Shown: in pieces, positions 36,212 to 43,198 of the stretch
Layout of the letters: every line of letters begins with the position of its first letter
How positions within the stretch are numbered: position 1 is the first letter of the stretch
Origin: Alphaproteobacteria bacterium
GTDB taxonomy: Bacteria > Pseudomonadota > Alphaproteobacteria > Reyranellales > Reyranellaceae
Direction: 5' to 3'
Length of the DNA: 64,000 bases
Assembly (NCBI GenBank): GCA_019635875.1
Contig: JAHBYP010000002.1
Coordinates: forward strand, 496,001 to 560,000
Program-made: the position numbers and the translations under genes
The notes under the pieces: generated by a model
What the model saw: the letters and a program-made list of their open reading frames with translations, nothing else
What the model was told of the DNA's origin: nothing
Database searches by the model: none

Positions 36212-37597
36212 GTGAGCGACAGCGAGGCGATCATGCCGGCGCACCCCGCGCCGGCGGCGGCTGCCCCGGCGGCATCCGCCGCGCGGCGCACGCGGCCGAG
36301 CTTCGACGAGGCGACATCCTTCCTTGAGGGACGCAGCGGCGTGCGCCTGCGCTCGCTGGTGCAGATCCGCTGGATCGCCGTCGCCGGCCAGGCGGTGACC
36401 GCGGGCACGGTGCATTGGGGCCTGGGCTTCAAGATGCCGGTGCTGTGGGTGTTCGGCGCCATCGGCATGTCGGCGCTGCTCAACCTGATCTTCGAGATCG
36501 GCCGGCCGACCAGCACGCAATTGCGCGACCGCGAGGCGGCGGTCTTCCTCGGCTTCGACGTGCTGCAGCTCAGCTTGCTGCTCTATCTCACCGGCGGCAT
36601 CTCCAATCCCTTCGTGCTGCTGCTGCTGGCGCCCGTCGCCGTTGCCGGCTCGAACCTCTCGCGCGGCAGCGTGGCGGTGCTCAGCGGACTCACCGTGCTC
36701 TGCGCCGGACTGATCACGCTGTTCCACCTGCCGCTGCCCTGGGACGGCCCGCCGCCGGTGCTGCCGCCGATCTTCGTCACCGCGGTGTGGCTGGCCGTGA
36801 CCTTGTCGATCGCGCTGATCGCGCTCTACACATGGCGGCTGGCCGACGAGAGCCGGCGGATGGGCGATGCACTGGCCGCCGTGGCCGCGACCTTGGCGCA
36901 CGAGCAGCGCATCTCGGCGCTGGGCGCGTTGGCGGCGGCGGCGGCCCACGAACTGGGCAGCCCGCTGTCGACGATCTCCGTGGTGAGCCGCGAAATGCAG
37001 CGCGAGGTCGAGCCGGACGACCCGCTGCGCGAGGACGTCGACCTGGTGGTAGACCAGGTCGAGCGGTGCCGGACCATCCTCACGCGGCTGAGCGTAGATC
37101 CGGTGGGCGACGTGTCGGACGCCTACACCGTGGTGCCCGTGCCGGCGCTGGTCGAAGCCGCCGCCGAACCCTGGAACGACGGCAAGGTCAGGATCGCCTT
37201 CGAGGCGACGCCGGCGGCGCCCTCCGCACCGCAGGTGGCGCCCGTCATGGTGCGCGGCCCAGAGTTCTTGCAGGGTGTCGGCAATTTAGTCCAGAACGCC
37301 TGCGGCTTCGCCAAATCGACAGTGCTGATCACCACGCGCTGGACCGCGGCCTGGGTCGAGATCGCGGTCGAGGATGACGGGCCGGGCTTCCCGGACACCT
37401 TGCTGGACGAGCTGGGCGCCCCATTTCTGTCAACGCGCGATGGCACAGACGGCCACATGGGCCTGGGCGTGTTCATCGCCAAGACCTTGCTGGAACGGAC
37501 GGGCGCCACCGTCCGTTTCAATAACCGCCCGCAATCCGCGGGTGGCGGCGCCCGGGTCACGGCGCGCTGGAAGAACCCGGTGTTCCGGTCTACTTAA
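36212..37597 (+). CDS. regB: Redox sensor histidine kinase, RegB/PrrB/ActS family
   Basis: 461 residues, with about six transmembrane segments from residue 50 to 210. GGISNPF (128-134) is the conserved ubiquinone-binding heptapeptide of RegB. The phosphoacceptor is H246 in AAAHELGSPLSTIS. The redox cysteine is C286 in DQVERCRTIL. N-, G- and F-boxes follow (NLVQNACGFAK, VEDDGPGFP, GLGVFIAKTLLERTGA). The start is GTG 36212; ATG 36233 is an alternative. RegB phosphorylates RegA under reducing conditions to tune respiration and other redox pathways. The usual senC/sco gene is not next to it. Confidence 0.93.
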   Translation: MSDSEAIMPAHPAPAAAAPAASAARRTRPSFDEATSFLEGRSGVRLRSLVQIRWIAVAGQAVTAGTVHWGLGFKMPVLWVFGAIGMSALLNLIFEIGRPTSTQLRDREAAVFLGFDVLQLSLLLYLTGGISNPFVLLLLAPVAVAGSNLSRGSVAVLSGLTVLCAGLITLFHLPLPWDGPPPVLPPIFVTAVWLAVTLSIALIALYTWRLADESRRMGDALAAVAATLAHEQRISALGALAAAAAHELGSPLSTISVVSREMQREVEPDDPLREDVDLVVDQVERCRTILTRLSVDPVGDVSDAYTVVPVPALVEAAAEPWNDGKVRIAFEATPAAPSAPQVAPVMVRGPEFLQGVGNLVQNACGFAKSTVLITTRWTAAWVEIAVEDDGPGFPDTLLDELGAPFLSTRDGTDGHMGLGVFIAKTLLERTGATVRFNNRPQSAGGGARVTARWKNPVFRST

Positions 37598-37652
37598 GGG
37601 CTGCGGGCATTCGCTCGACGGCAGCGTTTGAGAGCGTAGCAGGGGAAGCATC

Positions 37653-38240
37653 GTGGCCAACCGCGACGACAAGCCCGGCGCGGCCGCAACAGCGGCGGAT
37701 GCCGGGGACGACTTAGAGCGCAGTCTGTTGATCGCCGACGACGATCTGGCGTTCCGCACCCGGCTGGCCCGCGCCATGGAGCAGCGTGGCTATGTCGTCA
37801 CCGCCGTCGGCTCGGTGGCCGAGGCGCTTGCCCAGGCGGCGACGCCGCCGGCCTACGCGGTGGTCGACCTGCGGCTGGGCGACGGCAATGGGCTGGAGAT
37901 CGTCGGCCCGCTGCGCAAGGCGCGACCCGACATGCGCATCGTCGTGCTCACCGGCTATGGCAACATCGCCACCGCGGTCGCGGCGGTGAAGGAGGGCGCA
38001 GTCGACTACCTGTCGAAGCCGGCCGATGCCGATGCCATCGAGCAGGCGCTTGTCGCGCACGGCAAGAAGCTGCCGCCGCCGCCCTCCAATCCGATGTCGG
38101 CCGACCGCGTGCGCTGGGAGCACATCCAGCGTGTCTTCGAGCAGTGCGATCGCAACGTCTCGGAAACGGCGCGGCGGCTCAACATGCATCGCCGTACGCT
38201 GCAGCGAATCCTCGGCAAGCACGCGCCCCGCGAACAGTAG
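37653..38240 (+). CDS. regA: Response regulator, RegA/PrrA/ActR family
   Basis: 195 residues. The receiver domain has LLIADDDLAFR, phosphoacceptor D72 (VVDLRLGDGNGL), VVLTGYGNIATAV and the switch lysine in YLSKPAD. A proline linker (PPPPS) leads to a Fis-type helix-turn-helix (QCDRNVSETARRLNMHRRTLQRIL), very characteristic of RegA. GTG 37653 has an aggggaagc site. It follows regB by 55 bp; the two act as a pair on redox-controlled genes. Confidence 0.95.
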   Translation: MANRDDKPGAAATAADAGDDLERSLLIADDDLAFRTRLARAMEQRGYVVTAVGSVAEALAQAATPPAYAVVDLRLGDGNGLEIVGPLRKARPDMRIVVLTGYGNIATAVAAVKEGAVDYLSKPADADAIEQALVAHGKKLPPPPSNPMSADRVRWEHIQRVFEQCDRNVSETARRLNMHRRTLQRILGKHAPREQ

Positions 38241-38250
38241 GTTTTCCGTC

Positions 38251-38374
38251 GTCGTCCTGAGCGCAGCGAAGGACCTTGCGGCATCGCGGACAAGCGACAA
38301 GGGCGCCGGGATTGTCCGGCGCCGCCGTCATCAGTGCCTTTGATCGCTGGATCCTTCGCTGCGCTCAGGATGAC
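38251..38374. repeat. Palindromic intergenic repeat, family A, copy 5 (long spacer)
   Basis: Arms gtcgtcctgagcgcagcgaag (from 38251) and cttcgctgcgctcaggatgac (to 38374) are separated by about 70 bp. It lies between regA and the converging exported protein gene. The core is slightly changed (tcctgagc) from other copies. Confidence 0.75.
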
Positions 38375-38386
38375 GGGCCGCGCCCG

Positions 38387-39475
38387 TCAACTCGGGCTGA
38401 GCGATGTCGGGCTCGACGGCTTGGGCGTGACCTCGCCAGTCGGTGTGCGCGTCTGCGTCACGCGGCCCGAGGGCAGCCCGGCCAGCGCGCGGTCAATCCT
38501 CTCTTGCTCCTGCAGGCAGATCGAGTCGGAAGCCACGGCACCCGGCGCAGCGGCGTCGAGCACGAAGGACGAGGGCTGGTCGGCCGGCTCGACGATCACG
38601 GCGCCGACCTCGATGCCGGCGGGGAAGCCGAGCGTCAGCTGGCCACGAGCGCTGTCGGTCTCGAAGACGATCGCCGGCGCGCTGCCTGGCAGCAGATTGG
38701 CCGCCGCTGTCGCCTCGGCACGGTCGCTGCCGCTCAGAACGCCGCGCTGCAGCCAGCGATTGGGCGCCACGCCCAGCACTTCGAGCACGCGGCCGTTGAC
38801 CTCGAGGCTCGCACCGAAGGGCAGGCGCATCGCCAGGGCGCGCTGCTGGGTCGAGCCGAGCAGGATGACGCGCAGACGACCCGGCGGCACCGGCGTCTTG
38901 AAGCCGCGCACCTCGTGCAGCGAGTCGCCGGTCAGTACATAGCCGTCCGCATAGCGCTCGCCGCGCGAGCCGCCCATCAGGCGGCCGTCGCCGGGCACGA
39001 TGGGGATGGCGCCCGCCGAGGGCTGGGTACCGCGCGGCTGGAAGTCGAAGGCCAGCGAGCCGGCCGGCACGTTCCAGCGCTTCACACCGGTGGCGGCGAT
39101 CGGATAGGCCGAGCAGACGTTGGTCCTCGCCATGCGTGCCACGTCGTGCGACGGCGACTGGGCCACGGACGCCGCGCCCAGCGTTTGGCGGCCGGTCTGG
39201 CATTCGCCATTGCGGCAGCGCTCGTCGATCGCCTCGAGCAGGCGGATCGCACGGTCGCGCGCGTGGGTGCGATTGCCGAAGGTCGGCGTGTGCTCGCCGC
39301 GGATGAATTCGTCGGCCTGCTGGCGCCAGCCGGCATCGTTGCGCGCCGCGCCCTCGACGATGTCGCGGATCTCGCCGTCCGCTGTCGCGGCAGCGATCTG
39401 CGGCGATTGCGCAGCAGCGTCGACAGCAACGGCGACAAGGGTGGAGCAGGCCAGGAAAAGGGCAGAGAATCGCAT
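38387..39475 (-). CDS. Exported protein of unknown family (paralogue 1)
   Basis: 362 residues with a signal peptide (MRFSALFLACSTLVAVAVDAAAQ). It is clearly paralogous to the protein at 41720-42787: shared blocks include CSAYPI, FDF, IPI-PGD, GDSL-VR-F, LPGSAPAIVFE, GAVIVEPADQPS and C-x4-ER-DR-LA-LP at the end. No known domain is recognised. Two late blocks look like a small beta domain. It sits last in a minus-strand group with Wza-like and beta-barrel proteins, suggesting a role in surface polysaccharide or protein export. ATG 39475 was chosen for the signal peptide. Confidence 0.75.
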   Translation of the reverse strand: MRFSALFLACSTLVAVAVDAAAQSPQIAAATADGEIRDIVEGAARNDAGWRQQADEFIRGEHTPTFGNRTHARDRAIRLLEAIDERCRNGECQTGRQTLGAASVAQSPSHDVARMARTNVCSAYPIAATGVKRWNVPAGSLAFDFQPRGTQPSAGAIPIVPGDGRLMGGSRGERYADGYVLTGDSLHEVRGFKTPVPPGRLRVILLGSTQQRALAMRLPFGASLEVNGRVLEVLGVAPNRWLQRGVLSGSDRAEATAAANLLPGSAPAIVFETDSARGQLTLGFPAGIEVGAVIVEPADQPSSFVLDAAAPGAVASDSICLQEQERIDRALAGLPSGRVTQTRTPTGEVTPKPSSPTSLSPS

Positions 39476-39633
39476 TTGGCTCAAAATTCACTTCAATATC
39501 AGGATTCATCTTATTGATTTTGCTGAGAAATTGCAATGTCATAGTCGTTGAACACAAAAGTCCTTATATTTCAGCGCACTATATCTCGACTCTTCATCCC
39601 TTGCGGCGATTCAGGGTCCGTTTCGGAGCGGCC

Positions 39634-39667
39634 AAAACGACAACGGGCCGGCAAACTGCCGGCCCGT
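39634..39667 (-). terminator. Rho-independent terminator after the Wza-like gene
   Basis: On the minus strand acgggccggca pairs with tgccggcccgt around a 3-nt loop (39643-39667), then ttgtcgtttt gives a U-rich tail. It lies just after the Wza-like stop (39692) and separates it from paralogue 1, which therefore probably has its own promoter in 39476-39633. Confidence 0.8.
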
Positions 39668-39691
39668 CGGTCGCGAAGGGGGTTGGATCGA

Positions 39692-40279
39692 TCAGAAGAA
39701 CTTGCGCGGGATGTCGACGGTATCGCCCGGCAGCAAGGGCGTGTCGGCCTTACCCTCGAGCTTCTCCCCGCCGCGGAAGATGATGGCGCTATCGACGCTG
39801 GCGCGACGCTCGTAGCCGCCGGCCATCGCGGCCGCACCGCGTACATCCAGGCCCGAGGCGAAAGGATAGCGGCCCGGCTGGCGGACCTGACCAAGCACGG
39901 TCACGGGCCGATAGCCCACGACCTGCACAGTCACCCTGGGTTCGCGCAGGATGCCCTGGGAGAACTTGGCGCGGATCTCGTCCTGCACCTCGCCGACCGT
40001 GCGGCCGGCCGCCGAGACCTCACCGATCAGCGCGACGACGATCTTGCCTCCGGCATCGACCTCAAGGTCGCCCCCGAGGTCGGATTGGCCCAGCACTACA
40101 ACCTTGACCTTGTCGCCGACTCCCAGCTTGTAATCCATGCCGCCGACCGCACCCAGCCTGTCGGGCGCGGGCTTGCCGGGGCCGCCGCCGCTCGAGGACT
40201 CGCACGCGCTCACCGCGAAAGCCACGAGGCCGCACAGCAACATTGTCAATAGAGGACGGAAGAAGCTTGTCACGATCAT
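39692..40279 (-). CDS. Polysaccharide export lipoprotein (Wza/GumB/ExoF-like)
   Basis: 195 residues. A lipoprotein signal ends in AFAVSAC (the lipobox cysteine). The mature protein has MDYKLGVGDKVKVVVLGQSDL (Poly_export domain start), GEVSAAGRTVGEVQDEIRAKF and the SLBB-like VTVLGQVRQPGRYPF, ending GDTVDIPRKFF. Such proteins form outer-membrane channels or periplasmic parts for exopolysaccharide export with a Wzc-like kinase. It is shorter than Wza (no C-terminal helix for the pore), more like GumB/ExoF. It follows the beta-barrel gene by 39 bp. Confidence 0.9.
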   Translation of the reverse strand: MIVTSFFRPLLTMLLCGLVAFAVSACESSSGGGPGKPAPDRLGAVGGMDYKLGVGDKVKVVVLGQSDLGGDLEVDAGGKIVVALIGEVSAAGRTVGEVQDEIRAKFSQGILREPRVTVQVVGYRPVTVLGQVRQPGRYPFASGLDVRGAAAMAGGYERRASVDSAIIFRGGEKLEGKADTPLLPGDTVDIPRKFF

Positions 40280-40318
40280 ACCATCCCACAGCGGTTCTCT
40301 ACTCCGCGCGGGACGGTA

Positions 40319-41716
40319 TCACAGTTGTCCGCCAAGCGTCAGCATGTAGCGGTTGTCGTTGTAGTTGAAGCCCGCAACGCTGGAGTTGCGGCGTTCGTGG
40401 ATATAGCGCGGCCCGACGAAGACCTGCGGAATGATGAAGTACTTCGCCCCGATGTCGAAGGTGTAATAGTTGTCGGTGCGCGTGAGCGGGCTGGCGTAGT
40501 CGTATTGCTGCCAGGCGAAGCCGGCGTCGAACAGCACCTCGTCGATCGGCAGGTAGCCGACGCGAAGCTGCACCCCGGTGTTGACGGCGTTGCCCGAGGC
40601 GACGCCGGCCAGCGCCGTGCGGTATTCAGTGACGCCGCGGCGGCCCTCCAGCTCGATCGAGATCGTGTCGGTCGGGTTCCAGTACAGGCGGGCGAGCGCC
40701 GACAGGCCGGAGATCGGCGCCAGGCGCGGATCGCTGAACTTGCGGCGGAAATAGCCGAGGCCAAGTTCCGCCGTGATCGTCTGCGTGATGTCGTAGGCGA
40801 CGCCGGCGCGAATGTCGAAGCCATGTGAATTGCGCTGGAAGCCGAAGGGATCGGTCTGCTGGTCGTAGCGCACCCACTGATACGACGGGTCGATGAATAC
40901 GGACAGTTCCGGCGTGATCTTGTAGCCGATACGGCCGCCGAACTCGAAGCTGTTGTAGTCCTGGTTGATGCCGCCGTCGCCCTGGACATACGTCACACGC
41001 TGGAAGCGCGGCCCGAAGCGGACGTAGAGCGGATCGCCGTTGTAGGTGACCGACAGGCCGGTGGTGAACTGATGCACCACCGAATTTATGCCCGGACCGA
41101 CCGAGCCCGGCTGGCCGCGGCCAAGCCGGATGCGCGCGAATTCGGCCTCGCCATTGACTGCCAGTTCATCATTGATGTCGAAGCGACCGCGCGCACCGAC
41201 CTGGAAGGCCTCGTAGTTCTCGCTGCTGTTGGAGGCCAGTCGCGCCAGCTCACCCAGGGCATAGAACTGAAAGGCGTGCTCGTCCCAATCGCTGTCGACG
41301 GTCACGCCGGGACGCACCCGGAACACAAAGTCGCTGACGCGATTGGTGTTCGTGCGGAAGATGTTGTCGTCGTATTCGACATCCAGGGCCAGGCGCGGAT
41401 GGACGATGAAGCTGCCGACCAGGAGACCCTCGAGCTGGTCGCTGCGCGGCCCGCGCAGCACCGAGGCCTCGCGCGCCGACAGTTCCTGGGCCCGACCCGC
41501 TGACGTGGTGCGGGCGCCGGGCGCCGTCGGCTGAGGCGTGCCGGGTCGCACGCCCGGTTGCGTAGCCGGCTGCGTGCCGGGCTGCGTCGTAGTGGTGGTG
41601 GTCGTCGTCTGCGCCACCGCAGTGGCGATCCACATCGCTGCCGCGAGGCCAAAGGCGACGGCTGCGGTGCCCGAGGTCATCGAAAGACCGCGCAAGAGCC
41701 GGGATGTCGAGCACAT
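40319..41716 (-). CDS. Outer-membrane beta-barrel protein, exopolysaccharide-associated
   Basis: 465 residues. A signal peptide (MTSGTAAVAFGLAAAMWIATAVAQ, from M13) is followed by a Thr/Gln/Pro linker (TTTTTTTQPG) and alternating-residue beta-strands typical of porin-like barrels from about residue 100 to 465: LALDVEYDDNIFRTN, FYALGELARLA, VRFGPRFQRVTY and YMLTLGGQL ending in Leu. Proteins of this outer-membrane family (BBP2-like) accompany polysaccharide export genes. It lies between paralogue 2 (3 bp) and the Wza-like gene (39 bp), all on one strand. Confidence 0.85.
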   Translation of the reverse strand: MCSTSRLLRGLSMTSGTAAVAFGLAAAMWIATAVAQTTTTTTTTQPGTQPATQPGVRPGTPQPTAPGARTTSAGRAQELSAREASVLRGPRSDQLEGLLVGSFIVHPRLALDVEYDDNIFRTNTNRVSDFVFRVRPGVTVDSDWDEHAFQFYALGELARLASNSSENYEAFQVGARGRFDINDELAVNGEAEFARIRLGRGQPGSVGPGINSVVHQFTTGLSVTYNGDPLYVRFGPRFQRVTYVQGDGGINQDYNSFEFGGRIGYKITPELSVFIDPSYQWVRYDQQTDPFGFQRNSHGFDIRAGVAYDITQTITAELGLGYFRRKFSDPRLAPISGLSALARLYWNPTDTISIELEGRRGVTEYRTALAGVASGNAVNTGVQLRVGYLPIDEVLFDAGFAWQQYDYASPLTRTDNYYTFDIGAKYFIIPQVFVGPRYIHERRNSSVAGFNYNDNRYMLTLGGQL

Positions 41717-41719
41717 GGC

Positions 41720-42787
41720 TTAGCTCTTGCTCACGGGCGGCGGAGGCGGCGGCGGGGGCGGCGGCGGCGGCACGTTGCGCGGCGGCGGCGCCGACTGCGG
41801 CAGGGCAGCCAGCTCGCGATCGAGCCTCTCGCGCTCGCGCAGGCAGGTATCATTGGACAGCACGCCGCTGCCGCGCGCCGTCGAATCGAGCACCAGCGTC
41901 GAGGGCAGGTTGGCCGGCTCGATCAGCACCGCGCCCAGCTCGGCGCCCTGCGGAAAGACAAGCTCGAGCACGCCCTGGGTATTCTCGACCTCGAAGATGA
42001 TCGAGGGTGCGCTGCCGGGCAGGATGTTGTTGGCGACGAAGACCTGGTCAGGCGTGCCGGTCGCCAGCGCGCCGCGAGGGATCCAGCGATCGGGACCGGC
42101 GGCGACGATGTCGTAGGGCAGGCCGTTGGCGGTCAACGTGCGCCCGAATGGCGAGGACAGCGCCTGCGCCAGAGGCCGCTTGCCGCTGATCAGCGAGACG
42201 CGCAGCAGGCCATTGGGCGCCGGCACGCGGAAGGAGCGCACGTCCAGCAGCGAGTCGCCGGAGGCTGGATAGGCGTCGTTATAGCGTACACCGCGCTCAC
42301 CGCCGGTGATGCGCGAGTCGCCCGGACGAATCGGGATCATGCCGGGATAGACCGGGGCGCGCGGCGGATCGAAATCGAACGCCTGGATGTTGCGCGGCAC
42401 CGTCCAGCGGCGGACGCAGACCGTGTCGATCGGATAGGCCGCGCAGACCGCGCCGCTGGCGATCTTGGCGACATCCTGCACGGCCGCTGCAAGACCGCCT
42501 GGGCCGCCGGGCGTGCCCGGGCTGCCCGCCGCGCCGCAGCCACCACTGCGGCAGCGCTCGTGCAAGGTCTTGATCAGCTGAACTGCACGGTCCGTGATCT
42601 GGGTCCGATCGCCCGCGCCAGTATTGCCGATCAGGTAGTCGCGGACCTGCGACCGCCAGTCGCCGTCATTGCGGGCGATGCGATCGACAAGCTGCGGTGA
42701 CTGCGCAGCAGCGGTACCGCACAGCAGAGCCGGCACCAGCAGCGCGGTGAGCCAACCCGGGAGAATGTGGCGGAAGGAGGTACCCAT
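41720..42787 (-). CDS. Exported protein of unknown family (paralogue 2)
   Basis: 355 residues with a signal peptide (MGTSFRHILPGWLTALLVPA, cut near AAAQ). Paralogous to 38387-39475 (same CAAYPI, FDF, IPI-PGD, GDSLLDVRSF, LPGSAPSIIFE, GAVLIEPANLPS blocks). An internal Gly/Pro insertion (AAGSPGTPGGPGG) and a C-terminal run of about twelve prolines (GGC-repeat DNA 41740-41790) differ. Its stop is 3 bp before the barrel gene, so it heads the minus-strand operon. No function assigned. Confidence 0.75.
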   Translation of the reverse strand: MGTSFRHILPGWLTALLVPALLCGTAAAQSPQLVDRIARNDGDWRSQVRDYLIGNTGAGDRTQITDRAVQLIKTLHERCRSGGCGAAGSPGTPGGPGGLAAAVQDVAKIASGAVCAAYPIDTVCVRRWTVPRNIQAFDFDPPRAPVYPGMIPIRPGDSRITGGERGVRYNDAYPASGDSLLDVRSFRVPAPNGLLRVSLISGKRPLAQALSSPFGRTLTANGLPYDIVAAGPDRWIPRGALATGTPDQVFVANNILPGSAPSIIFEVENTQGVLELVFPQGAELGAVLIEPANLPSTLVLDSTARGSGVLSNDTCLRERERLDRELAALPQSAPPPRNVPPPPPPPPPPPPVSKS

Positions 42788-43198
42788 GAAATCGCTTCCT
42801 GAAAATTCTTTTGGACAAAATTCGCCAAACGATTCCTAGTCCTTATAGCAAACCAGCATTCCGAGTAACACAGATTTTTGCACGTCGCGGTACGAGACCC
42901 TGAACGAAACGGGATCGATCGTCGAAAAATCGTCAATCTGACGTGATGCGCCTTCCGTCTGCGACTCCTCGTCGCGTTCAGTCGAAATCAGACCGTTCAT
43001 GCAGCTTCAGGGTGATTCCGCAGGCTATTGATATTAGACGGATTTCTTGCCACAATGGACTATTCGGCAATGGTCCCTGCGACAGGCGCATGGTACCGTG
43101 ACAGGAAGTTGCACGGATACCGGGAATAGCGCGGGCGCGCTGGTGGCCGGCACCGTTCGGTAGCCCGTCCCACCGCGTCGCTGAGGTTGCTTGCGCAT
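42788..43198. other. Intergenic region with divergent promoters, no gene seen
   Basis: 411 bp between the divergent paralogue 2 and the type I ABC transporter gene. The paralogue-side half is AT-richer (about 42790-42880). On the plus strand a weak sigma-70-like pair, ttgata (43028) and cacaat (43051) with 17-bp spacing, could drive the secretion operon. No significant open reading frame with a plausible start site is seen; those present are out-of-phase readings. The two operons probably share regulation through this region. Confidence 0.5.

Noticed and set aside
2890-38374. CRISPR array or insertion sequences from the repeated palindromes
   Set aside because: Copies are dispersed and unequally spaced with no spacers, direct target duplications or transposase.
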